Assembly: GCA_964345215.1 (NCBI GenBank) | Contig: CAYFQH010000006.1 | Location: 1-61,953, forward strand | Direction: 5' to 3' | From: CAYFQH01 sp964345215 | GTDB lineage: Bacteria; Bacillota; Clostridia; Christensenellales; Aristaeellaceae | Length of the DNA stretch: 61,953 nucleotides | In this document: piece by piece, positions 1-7,820 of the stretch | How the letters are laid out: every line of letters begins with the position of its first letter | Numbering within the stretch: position 1 is the first letter of the stretch | The notes under the pieces: model-generated | What the model saw: the letters and a program-made list of their open reading frames with translations, nothing else | Databases searched by the model: none | What the model was told of the DNA's origin: nothing | Program-made: the position numbers and the translations under genes

Positions 1-293
1 TCCCTTTGGCTAGATGCTTGCAGGTTCCTCCCCTCCTTCCCCGGCAAAAAATCCACCAAAAGGGTTGGTTCCTCAGCCCCCAGTTGATAACTATACAGCC
101 GTGTGTTAAAAAGCACATACAGCGTGTCGCCAGCAATAACCATATCCTTCATATTTGCGTTTTCAGATATGTTTTGCTCCTTCCACTCCCTGTCAAAAAT
201 CAGGGCATCCCCGGGCGCGGCCAGGGCCGAAACTGCCAAAGAGAGGATGAACAAGGCAAGGGTAAGTATAGAGGCTATGTTTTTGCGCTTCAT
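1..293 (-). CDS. Exported protein, N-terminal part (gene runs off the left edge)
   Basis: Only the first 97 codons are in the window and no stop is reached. The ATG at 293 has AAGGAG eight bases upstream, which fixes the start. Residues 1-26 form a signal peptide: a basic start (MKRKN), a hydrophobic core (ILTLALFILSLAV) and a likely signal peptidase I site after SALA. There is no lipobox Cys, so the protein should be secreted or wall-associated. The visible mature part (GDALIFDREW, then MVIAGDTLYVLFN and LYSYQLG) looks like short beta strands, as at the start of a beta-propeller; that reading is inference. I do not recognise a family. It faces the same way as the next three genes but is separated from them by 140 bases. 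Confidence 0.75.
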   Translation of the reverse strand, partial: MKRKNIASILTLALFILSLAVSALAAPGDALIFDREWKEQNISENANMKDMVIAGDTLYVLFNTRLYSYQLGAEEPTLLVDFLPGKEGRNLQASSQR

Positions 294-320
294 TTTATAA
301 TCTCCTTTTCGTTGTTGGTC

Positions 321-341
321 TATTCGTTATTCGTTATTCGT
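321..341. repeat. Three tandem copies of TATTCGT
   Basis: A perfect 3 x 7-bp tandem array lies 28 bases upstream of the start of the exported protein gene. It could alter promoter spacing by slippage, but nothing else supports this. Confidence 0.6.
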
Positions 342-433
342 TTTTACGGTCATTCATTTCTTGTTCCATATTGATACAACGAAAAAACAGCCTCTTTTAT
401 TCCCCTGTTACAAATGTAAACCCTCAATAAAAT

Positions 434-1216
434 TTATTTCTTTACTGCCCTTGTTAGGATGTATTGGGGGGCATAGTCTTTTAAAATCCCTTGTTTATCC
501 CGGTCCTCCAACAAGTGGGTAAGGAAAAACCCCGCCAGCAGCTGACCCCCAATCTGTTCTTCCAAACTGTGGCTGAACTGTACACCGTTGTTGTTTTTAA
601 TATCCTTTTCAAGGCGGGCCGGGTTTTGAAGGGGGTTATAGGGCAGCTTGTTTTTAGCCCGCAGTTCCTTATCTCCCTCCTCTTCATCAAATAAAAAATT
701 AAGGCCATTGTCCATCCCTGCCAGTAAAATACCTTCAGGTTTTAGCACCCGGTAGCACTCCCGCCATACATGGTACACATCTTCAACGTAGCAGTTGGAC
801 ACAGGGTGAAAAATCATATCAAAGGTTTCGTTTTCAAAAGGCAGGGTTTTGGTCATATCAGCCTTTACAAGTTCAATATCATAGCCTTCCCGCTGAGCCA
901 CCAGGGCCTCGCTGTCCAGCTGTTTCTGCGCATAATCAAGCACGGTACCTTTGGCCCCAAGGGCGGCAAACACGGGCATTTGCTGCCCCCCGCCGCTAGC
1001 CAGGCCCAACAGTTTAACCCCATCCAGCCTGCCCTTATCTAAATAAGGTGCAAACCAGTTTAGGGGTACTTTAACCTGGGGAGTTAACACCACTTGCCAA
1101 TCCCCTTGTTGAGCCTTTGTAAACTCCTCGCGGGTCAGGGGCCGCCCCCACTCCCAGCCCTCCTCTACCCAGCTATCAATGGTTTGGCTGTTAATTTGGG
1201 TATAATTTTCCTTCAT
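434..1216 (-). CDS. Class I SAM-dependent methyltransferase
   Basis: A 260-residue cytoplasmic enzyme that should transfer a methyl group from S-adenosylmethionine to an unknown acceptor. Motif I is LLGLASGGGQQMP near residues 70-82, where the acidic SAM-ribose ligand would follow as LDYAQKQLD. A motif II/III stretch (VKADMTKTLPFENETFDMIFHP) is followed by the post-motif CYRVLKPEGILLAGMDN, all typical of the Methyltransf_11/25 group. The ATG at 1216 has AAGGAG inside the upstream gene and overlaps the nucleosidase by 26 bases, so the two are translated together. The coupling makes sense because the neighbour removes S-adenosylhomocysteine, the inhibitory by-product. The acceptor cannot be told from sequence. 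Confidence 0.85.
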   Translation of the reverse strand: MKENYTQINSQTIDSWVEEGWEWGRPLTREEFTKAQQGDWQVVLTPQVKVPLNWFAPYLDKGRLDGVKLLGLASGGGQQMPVFAALGAKGTVLDYAQKQLDSEALVAQREGYDIELVKADMTKTLPFENETFDMIFHPVSNCYVEDVYHVWRECYRVLKPEGILLAGMDNGLNFLFDEEEGDKELRAKNKLPYNPLQNPARLEKDIKNNNGVQFSHSLEEQIGGQLLAGFFLTHLLEDRDKQGILKDYAPQYILTRAVKK

Positions 1217-1943
1217 TGGTTTTCTCCTTCTTCTCGTTGTAAAGAGCAGCGTTTTTCTCTTTTCTCAAAGCTTTTACTAAAGACAGGGTCACATCCTTGG
1301 CCCTTTGGCTGGCCTTATTTACATTTGCCTCAAATTGAGATTCTTCCAAACAATCCCCTGCCCCGATATCGGTTATAGCCCGTATAGCTATAAAGGGAAC
1401 ATGGTTGGCATAGCAAACATGGGCAATGGCGGCAGTTTCCATATCAGCACTAAGAGGGCTGTAGCTCTCCATCAGCTCTTTCCGTTTTTGCCCTTCAATG
1501 AACTGTTCCCCGGTGGTCATTTTTCCAAAGTAAATATTCCCCTGCCCTTTAAAGGTATCCCTGGCCAGGGCTACCAGCCTTTCATCGGCCAAAAAATCAA
1601 TGGTTTTCATCCAGGGATGGTAGTCCCTTAATATTTCCTGCTTCACATCGTGGTAAAAAGCAGCGGTGGCTACCACTGTGTCAAACACCTTTAGCCTGGG
1701 GTCAATCCCCCCGGCGGTGCCGCTATTTATAATAAGGTTCACCCCATAATGGTCAATGAGCACCTGGGTGGCAAGGGCAGCGTTTACCTTGCAAACACCG
1801 CAAAAAAGTGCCGCTGTTTCAAAGCCTTCCAAAAGCCCTTCATAAATGGCTAACAGGGCCTTTTTACTTTTTTGCCTCCCTTGTATGTGGGCAATAAAAG
1901 GGTCTAACTCCGTTTGTGCAGCACAGATGATGCCAATTTTCAC
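1191..1943 (-). CDS. mtnN: 5'-methylthioadenosine/S-adenosylhomocysteine nucleosidase-like protein
   Basis: A 250-residue member of the PNP/UDP phosphorylase superfamily. Members hydrolyse methylthioadenosine and S-adenosylhomocysteine to adenine and a thioribose product in the activated-methyl cycle. The N-terminus MKIGIICAAQTELDPF matches the MTAN opening. The nucleoside-binding stretch INSGTAGGIDPRLKVFDTVV and the catalytic region SADMETAAIAHVCYANHVPFIAIRAITD are present, including the ME pair that binds ribose and the late D of RAITD. The start is a GTG with AAGGAG eight bases upstream. Length is slightly above the usual ~230. It overlaps the methyltransferase gene downstream, which fits by-product clearance. 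A close purine-nucleoside phosphorylase relative with another substrate is possible. Confidence 0.8.
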   Translation of the reverse strand: MKIGIICAAQTELDPFIAHIQGRQKSKKALLAIYEGLLEGFETAALFCGVCKVNAALATQVLIDHYGVNLIINSGTAGGIDPRLKVFDTVVATAAFYHDVKQEILRDYHPWMKTIDFLADERLVALARDTFKGQGNIYFGKMTTGEQFIEGQKRKELMESYSPLSADMETAAIAHVCYANHVPFIAIRAITDIGAGDCLEESQFEANVNKASQRAKDVTLSLVKALRKEKNAALYNEKKEKTNEGKLYPN

Positions 1944-2016
1944 TTTATTTTCTCCTTATCAATTGATTTCCAAGTAGCCTTGTACCGGCAAGCTTTTAAT
2001 CTTCCGTATCTTTTCC

Positions 2017-2811
2017 CTAAAAACAAAATCGCAGCAGCCTTGAAGAGCTGTAGCCCCCGGCACTTTCCATGGTTTTTTTAGAATAATGGTTATAATACCA
2101 GCAGCCGGAACGGGGGCTAAGGCCTTTTTCTTCCGTTAGCTGTATCAGAGCACACAAAATATTGGCCCCGATACCTTTTTGCCGCTCCTGCTCCAATACA
2201 TACATGCCAATACTGGCAGCCTTTGGGTCAACTATTCCATATTGTATAACCCCAAAGCCCACCGTGCGCCCATCAAAGGCAGCAATATAAATTTCCAGTT
2301 CTTTAAAGCCCCCCTTCATTTTTTCAATCTCCCCAGCCAAAAAACCCCCACCGAGGGACAGGGTTTCAATATCCTCCCTTTGGGTTACATCTCCAAGGCG
2401 AAGGGTAATACCCAGCTTTTTTTCTTCCGCCAAGCCCCTGCTGCTATAGCAGGCAAAATAGGCTTGTTTTTCCAACCGGGTAAAACCATCAATACAGTGG
2501 CTTAAAAAGAACTCATCCCCTGTTGGCAGCAAAGCATTGGTAACTTTTTCCATTTTCTTTACCCTGGCAAACAGTTCCTGGCTTAACGCCTTGTAGGGAG
2601 TGAACACATTAAACAGCACCAAGGTTTGTTCTTCAAAAATGGCAAAGTAGCCTATTGTCTCCTCCCCACGGACCATAATATAATGGCGGGCAGCCAGAAC
2701 ATGGTCTTCCCAAAAGGCATCTACCAGAATGCGTTTTTCATCAATATAAGCCTGAAGGGTATTTGCAAGTTTCTGCCAATGTACCGGGATAAATTTTATA
2801 TCATAAGTCAT
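2017..2811 (-). CDS. GNAT-family N-acetyltransferase
   Basis: A 264-residue protein starting at the ATG for MTYDIKF. A TTG seven codons further upstream would overlap the likely binding site AAGAAG and is not preferred. The C-terminal ~120 residues carry the GNAT fold: beta strands around TVGFGVIQYGIV, then VLEQERQKGIGANILCALIQL, where the Q-x-x-G-I-G acetyl-CoA pyrophosphate loop is clear. The last strand is followed by HYSKKTMESAGG, the usual GNAT motif B ending. The N-terminal half (residues 1-130) has no recognised fold and probably binds the acceptor. It sits 74 bases upstream of the nucleosidase on the same strand. The acceptor is unknown. Confidence 0.8.
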   Translation of the reverse strand: MTYDIKFIPVHWQKLANTLQAYIDEKRILVDAFWEDHVLAARHYIMVRGEETIGYFAIFEEQTLVLFNVFTPYKALSQELFARVKKMEKVTNALLPTGDEFFLSHCIDGFTRLEKQAYFACYSSRGLAEEKKLGITLRLGDVTQREDIETLSLGGGFLAGEIEKMKGGFKELEIYIAAFDGRTVGFGVIQYGIVDPKAASIGMYVLEQERQKGIGANILCALIQLTEEKGLSPRSGCWYYNHYSKKTMESAGGYSSSRLLRFCF

Positions 2812-3513
2812 TTTTCCATCTTCTTTTAGCAACTATCATTTGTTTATATTCTACCTCATTTTACACCAAAAGGCACCGCCCTTATTTAAAGCGGTGCCTA
2901 ATTTTGAATGCATCAATAAGAAGGTAGCCTTATAGGCCTTCCTTTTTATCCTTCATAAGCCCTGCCCTCATCCAAGCTTTTGTAAAGCGGGTTTTTTGAC
3001 AGTTTGGGGGGCATTAACCCTACGGCAAGCGTTAATTAATTTTATCACGATTTTTATACGCCTTCAAGGTTTTCTCCGATTTCTTTCCTTTATTGCTGGC
3101 CTCTATCCACCATAGTTGGTTTTTTCTGTTTTACTTAAAATGAATAAAATATTTTATATTTTGCATACCGCTTTATTCTTATTGCATACTTTTTTTATCT
3201 TTGTTCTATGCTATTCCAAACAAATAAAGGGCCTTTCCTCTTTTTTGCATTTTTCCCGTTTTTCTCTTTGTCTAATAAATGACTTTTTTGTTTTTCTGTT
3301 GTTCTCTTTTTGATTTTCTGTAGCAAATGGCAAATAGAAGTATATAATATTTCCAAGGTTACTTTCCTTGAGCGCAGGATTCGCTTCATTTTTTTACATC
3401 TGTTAAGCAAATTTTGCAAAGGGCTATGGTTTAGCGTTTATGCTTCAGTGCTTTTTTGCTTGTTGCTTTCAAGGCCCAAGTTAACCGGAACATTATTTAC
3501 GGAGGGATTCTCA
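2812..3513. other. 702-bp AT-rich region between divergent genes
   Basis: No convincing gene. Two hairpins occur near the left side. AGGCACCGC (2871-2879) pairs with GCGGTGCCT (2891-2899). A bulged GAAGG..GCC / GGC.CTTC hairpin at 2920-2943 is followed by five T, like a plus-strand terminator. The middle (3000-3340) is T-rich on the plus strand. A TATAAT at 3343-3348 could be the -10 box for the binding-protein gene, giving an untranslated leader of about 160 bases, but its -35 box is weak. I recognise no riboswitch class in that leader. Confidence 0.5.
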
Positions 3514-4671
3514 ATGAAAAAGCTACTATCCATGACCTTGGTTCTCATGATGGTTTTAGGATTGGTCGCCGTCGCCTCTGCCGGTGAAGCCAACTACAAA
3601 ATCGCCATTATAACTGGAACCACTTCCCAGGGGGAAGAAGAATTCCGTGCTGCCGAATCCTTAGCAGCCGAGTACCCCGGCAAAGTTCTGACCGACACCT
3701 ATCCCGACGCTTTTGCCTCTGAAATTGAAACCACCAAGCAAAAGATTACTGCCTTCGCTTTTGACCCTGACGTAAAAGCCATTATTGTGTGCCAGGCCGT
3801 TCCCGGCACCGCCGCTGCTTTCCAGGAAATTAAAGAAGACATGGGCCGTGATGATATTCTTTTAATTGCCGGCGTTCCCCAAGAAACCGCCGCAACCATT
3901 TCTGCCGTGGCTGACGTTGTTTTATACTCCGACGAACCCCAGCAGGGCGTTCAGATTATAGATACCATCAAAGGCTGGGGTGTTGATGTATTTGTTCACG
4001 TTTCCTTCCCCCGGCACATGGCCATGGAAACCATTGTTGCCCGCCACAGTGTTATGAAGGAAAAAGCTGCTGAATACGGCATTGAATTTGTTGACGCCAG
4101 CGCCCCCGACCCCACCGCTGAAGGCGGTGCCGCCGCTTCCCAGCAGGGTATTGCTGAACTGGTTCCCCAAATTATGGAAGAATATGCAGGCAAAAAAGTA
4201 GCCTTCTTCACCACCAACTGCGGCATGCAGGAACCCCTGCAAGTTGCCGTATTGGGCCAAGAAAATGCTTACTATCCCCTGCCCTGCTGCCCAAGCCCCT
4301 ACCATGCCTTCCCCGCTTCTATGGACGTAGCCATTTCACCTGAAGACTGGGGCAATGCCACTGTAATGCTTGAAAAAGTAGCCGCCAAATTACAGGAAAA
4401 CAATGCTTTGGATCGCTTCTCCACTTGGCCTGTTGGTATGAACATGGCGTATGTAAACGCAGGCTATGATTATGCTGTAAAGTATATTGAAGGCGCTGTT
4501 GCTGAAAAGAACAACATGGACGAAGTTTACAACTCCTTATTAAAAGTAGCCGGGGTTGACTCTTTAGAATTCTCTAAATACACCGACGCGGAAGGCACCA
4601 CCTATGAAAATTACTACATGGTGATGATGCCCAATGTAAACTTTAACGATTATGTAAAAGCAGCAGAATAA
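3514..4671 (+). CDS. DUF3798-family substrate-binding protein of an ABC importer
   Basis: A 385-residue exported protein. The ATG at 3514 follows GGAGGG by seven bases; an in-frame extension to 3310 has no binding site and precedes the signal peptide. Residues 1-23 are a signal peptide ending VASA, with no lipobox Cys, which is unusual for a binding protein in a Gram-positive cell. The mature part begins YKIAIITGTTSQGEEEFRAAE and continues through AIIVCQAVPGTAAAFQ and ADVVLYSDEPQQG, the layout of a periplasmic-binding-protein type I fold as described for DUF3798 (PF12683). It is the first gene of a run with a fused ATPase and two permeases of the ribose/galactose type. The ligand is unknown; a sugar or nucleoside is an inference from the transporter class. 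Confidence 0.8.
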   Translation: MKKLLSMTLVLMMVLGLVAVASAGEANYKIAIITGTTSQGEEEFRAAESLAAEYPGKVLTDTYPDAFASEIETTKQKITAFAFDPDVKAIIVCQAVPGTAAAFQEIKEDMGRDDILLIAGVPQETAATISAVADVVLYSDEPQQGVQIIDTIKGWGVDVFVHVSFPRHMAMETIVARHSVMKEKAAEYGIEFVDASAPDPTAEGGAAASQQGIAELVPQIMEEYAGKKVAFFTTNCGMQEPLQVAVLGQENAYYPLPCCPSPYHAFPASMDVAISPEDWGNATVMLEKVAAKLQENNALDRFSTWPVGMNMAYVNAGYDYAVKYIEGAVAEKNNMDEVYNSLLKVAGVDSLEFSKYTDAEGTTYENYYMVMMPNVNFNDYVKAAE

Positions 4672-4693
4672 ACTTACATTGCATTAAAATTGC

Positions 4694-4733
4694 AGCCCGT
4701 TTCGGTTGTACACCAGCTGAAACGGGCTTTATT
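4694..4733 (+). terminator. Hairpin between binding-protein and ATPase genes
   Basis: A perfect 10-bp stem (AGCCCGTTTC at 4694-4703, GAAACGGGCT at 4719-4728) is followed by TTTATT. It would stop part of the transcription after the binding-protein gene or stabilise its 3' end. That gives more binding protein than transporter, a common arrangement. Confidence 0.7.
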
Positions 4734-4794
4734 CCATGCTAAGCCCCGGGGGCTTAAACCAATGTGTTAAGTGTTAGTACTAGGAGGGGTCCTT

Positions 4795-6735
4795 TTGAAC
4801 GAATATATACTGGAAATGCGGGAGATTACCAAAGAATACGGGAGCAATAAAGTCCTTGATAAGGTCACTTTAAAAATCCGTCCCGGTGAAATTCATGCCT
4901 TGCTCGGAGAAAATGGTGCGGGCAAATCCACTTTAATGAACACCTTGTTTGGTATGCCCGTCATCCACGAAGCCGGGGGCTTTCAGGGGGATATTTTAAT
5001 TGACGGCAAGGCTGTTAAGATTATGTCTCCCCACGACGCCATGAATTTTGGTATCGGCATGGTTCACCAGGAATTTATGCTCATTCCCGGCTTTACCATT
5101 ACTGAAAACATCAAACTAAACAGAGAAAAGGCAAAACCAAGCCCCATTAGCTACCTTTTCGGAAAAAACCTTGAAACCCTGGATACAAAGGCCATGGCCA
5201 AAGATGCCCGAAAATCTTTGGATAAGGTAGGCATGTCGATTGAAGAGTATACCTATGTAAAAGGTTTGCCTGTTGGCTACATGCAGTTCATTGAAATTGC
5301 CCGTGAAATTGACAAAGAAGGAGTTAAACTCCTAGTATTTGATGAACCCACCGCTGTTTTAACCGAATCGGAAGCGGAACAGTTGATGGCGGTCATGCGC
5401 AAAATTGCCCAAAGCGGCATTGCCATTATTTTTATTACTCACCGTTTAAACGAGGTAATGGCTGTAACCGATAATATCACTATTTTACGTGACGGAAAGC
5501 TGGCTGCCACCCGCAAAACAGCAGAAACCTCCATTGTTGAATTGGCCGAATTGATGATAGGCCGAAGCGGCGAAGCAGTAGCCCATACCCTGCGCAGCCT
5601 GCCCGATGATTTGCCCAAAGCCCTTGACATTGAAGATTTGGTTGTATCCATGCCCGGCGAAAATGTCAAGGGAACCACCCTTGATGTCCGTAAAGGGGAG
5701 ATTCTGGGTATCGGCGGCCTGGCCGGGCAGGGAAAAATTGGTATTCCAAACGGCATTATGGGCCTTTATCCCGCTGGGGGCAAGGTTGATTTTTTTGGCG
5801 GCCCTCTTCCCTTAAACGATGCCAAAGGCACCCTTGAAAGGGGCCTGGCCTTCGTATCCGAAGACCGGCGGGGCGTAGGCCTTTTGCTGGATGAATCCAT
5901 TGAAGACAATATTGTTTTTAATGCGTTGGAAATTAACGGTGATTTTAAAAAACCTGTTTTGCCAAACCCAACCCGGTTTAAGAAAAGTGTTTTCAAGCCC
6001 CTTATGCTCATTATACTTACCACCCTGTGTTTGGCCCTTGGTTTTTACGGCAATCACTTGGGAGCCGCTCAGCCTGCCGCCCCAATCCAAAACACCGACG
6101 AAGTTCCGGTGGAAGCCCTGCCCGATGCTGAAGAAATCATCGCTGAGGGAGAGGTGGCGGAAATGGAACTGGAAGATGGGATTATCATTGATAGCAGCCT
6201 GCCCCTTCTGGCCAGGATCAGTCCATTGTTTTTAATCTTTGGCTTTATTGGTGCCTTTGCCGTTGTTTATGTTTTTACCTATCCTATTATTGGCAATTTT
6301 ACCGATAAAATGCAAATTAAAGATTCAAAGGCTATTCGAGCCTATGCCAATCAAATGATTAAGGATTTGGATATTCGATGCCGGGGGCCTCAACAGCCTG
6401 TGGGCACCCTATCCGGGGGAAACCAACAAAAGGTTTGCATTGCCAAAGCCCTGGCCTTAAAACCCAAGTTTCTCTTTGCATCGGAACCCACCCGTGGTAT
6501 TGACATTGGCGCAAAAGAACTGGTGCTCAACACCCTGGTAAAGTTAAATGAACAGCTGGGCATGACGGTGGTTGTGGTTTCTTCCGAGCTTTTGGAATTA
6601 AAATCCGTCAGCGACCGGATTGCCATTATTACCGAGGGGAAATGCGCCGGTATTTTTAAGCCTGATGCCCCCGATGCTGTCTTCGGCCTGGCCATGAGCG
6701 GCATTGCCCATGATGATCAACAGGAGGCGGTATAA
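4795..6735 (+). CDS. Fused sugar-type ABC ATPase with an inserted membrane hairpin in the second domain
   Basis: A 646-residue double ATPase energising the importer. The TTG at 4795 is chosen because AGGAGG (4782-4787) lies seven bases before it; the GTG at 4771 has no site. Domain 1 has Walker A GENGAGKST (38-46), the variant signature VGYMQ, Walker B LLVFDEPT and an H-loop ITHR. Domain 2 has a degenerate P-loop (GLAGQGKIGI), as usual in RbsA-like proteins, a good signature LSGGNQQK (from residue 539), and FASEPTRGID, where Ser replaces the Walker B Asp. Between EDRRGVGLLLDES and the signature lies an insertion: a hydrophobic segment at 403-418, about 55 residues with 13 acidic ones, and a second hydrophobic segment at about 477-499. 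RbsA has no such hairpin. The stop overlaps the next start (TAATG). Confidence 0.85.
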   Translation: MNEYILEMREITKEYGSNKVLDKVTLKIRPGEIHALLGENGAGKSTLMNTLFGMPVIHEAGGFQGDILIDGKAVKIMSPHDAMNFGIGMVHQEFMLIPGFTITENIKLNREKAKPSPISYLFGKNLETLDTKAMAKDARKSLDKVGMSIEEYTYVKGLPVGYMQFIEIAREIDKEGVKLLVFDEPTAVLTESEAEQLMAVMRKIAQSGIAIIFITHRLNEVMAVTDNITILRDGKLAATRKTAETSIVELAELMIGRSGEAVAHTLRSLPDDLPKALDIEDLVVSMPGENVKGTTLDVRKGEILGIGGLAGQGKIGIPNGIMGLYPAGGKVDFFGGPLPLNDAKGTLERGLAFVSEDRRGVGLLLDESIEDNIVFNALEINGDFKKPVLPNPTRFKKSVFKPLMLIILTTLCLALGFYGNHLGAAQPAAPIQNTDEVPVEALPDAEEIIAEGEVAEMELEDGIIIDSSLPLLARISPLFLIFGFIGAFAVVYVFTYPIIGNFTDKMQIKDSKAIRAYANQMIKDLDIRCRGPQQPVGTLSGGNQQKVCIAKALALKPKFLFASEPTRGIDIGAKELVLNTLVKLNEQLGMTVVVVSSELLELKSVSDRIAIITEGKCAGIFKPDAPDAVFGLAMSGIAHDDQQEAV

Positions 6736-7820
6736 TGGAAACAACAAAAACAGATATAAAGGATAAGTATTCTTTTATTGATAATGCAAAATCACAGCTG
6801 CGTAAATTCGGCACCACCCGTTTAATCATTGTAGGCTTTTTGTTGCTGCTGGTTTTAATAGCAGGGGTAAAAGGTTTAAACTTGTCCATGCTCTTTAGTA
6901 ACGTGTTGGTGCGGGTAGGCTTTAACAGTATTTTGGTTTTATCCATGCTGCCGGGGATTCGCTGCGGTATTGACTTAAATCTCGGTATGCCCCTGGGTAT
7001 TGTAGGGGGCCTCTTATCCACCCTCATTGCCTTAGAATACGGTATGACCGGCTGGCCTGCCTTTGTTTTTTCAGTTGTATTAGGGGCCCTTATCGCCACC
7101 TTCATTGGCTATGTTTACGGCATGCTTTTAAATAAGTTAAAGGGCCAGGAAATGACCGTATCTTTTTACATCAGCGCCTCCTTTATTGCCTTGATGTGTA
7201 TTTTTTGGGGTGTTGCCCCCTTTAAAAATCCTTCCCTGACCTGGGCTTTGGGTTCAGGCCTGCGCTTAACCCACAATATGTCCTCTTCTTTTGGCAAGCT
7301 TTTAAACAACTTTTTAGCCTTTAAAATATTCGGTATCACCGTGCCCACAGGTTTGTTTTTATTCTTTGGCCTTTGTGCCTTTGGGGTTAAACTGTTTTTC
7401 AACTCTAAAACCGGTATTGCCATGAGCGCCGGCGGGGCCAACCCTCGCTTTGCCGAGGCCACGGGCATTAATGTAAACCACACTCGCCTTATCGGCACCA
7501 TTTTATCCACCGTATTTGCCGCAGTAGGTATTGTGGTATACTCCCAAGGCTATGGCTTTATGCAGCTGTATAATGCTCCTAAGTCCATGGGTGTTGTAGC
7601 TGCTAGCGCCATTTTGCTGGGAGGAGCCTCCCTTAAAAAGGCATCTATTACCAACGTCCTTTTAGGCTGCTTCTTCCTTCAGGGTATTTTAGCCTTTGGT
7701 ATGCCTGTAGCCAACGCCCTGGTTCCCGATGGGAGTATTTCGGAAGTTCTTAGAATTCTCATTTCAAACGGCATTATCCTCTATGCCTTAAGCAAATCCG
7801 GAGGTGATTCTCGTGAGTAA
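6735..7820 (+). CDS. ABC importer permease 1 (BPD_transp_2 / RbsC-LivH type)
   Basis: A 361-residue integral membrane protein with about nine hydrophobic segments. It has the family loop GGANPRFAEATGINVNHTRL, the coupling region that contacts the ATPase in the ribose/branched-chain amino acid permease family. The ATG overlaps the stop of the ATPase by one base and is preceded by AGGAGG. The N-terminus (about 35 residues to KFGTTRL) is cytoplasmic, and the first membrane segment is IIVGFLLLLVLIAGV. It pairs with the second permease to make a heterodimeric channel. Substrate is not deducible. Confidence 0.85.
   Translation: METTKTDIKDKYSFIDNAKSQLRKFGTTRLIIVGFLLLLVLIAGVKGLNLSMLFSNVLVRVGFNSILVLSMLPGIRCGIDLNLGMPLGIVGGLLSTLIALEYGMTGWPAFVFSVVLGALIATFIGYVYGMLLNKLKGQEMTVSFYISASFIALMCIFWGVAPFKNPSLTWALGSGLRLTHNMSSSFGKLLNNFLAFKIFGITVPTGLFLFFGLCAFGVKLFFNSKTGIAMSAGGANPRFAEATGINVNHTRLIGTILSTVFAAVGIVVYSQGYGFMQLYNAPKSMGVVAASAILLGGASLKKASITNVLLGCFFLQGILAFGMPVANALVPDGSISEVLRILISNGIILYALSKSGGDSRE

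Noticed and set aside
3200..3265. Possible fourth, inverted copy of the dispersed repeat
   Set aside because: Only GCTATTCC and some AT-rich sequence match; ends and core are missing.
3310..3513. In-frame 68-codon extension upstream of the DUF3798 gene
   Set aside because: No ribosome binding site, and it would bury a clear signal peptide that has GGAGGG at the right distance.
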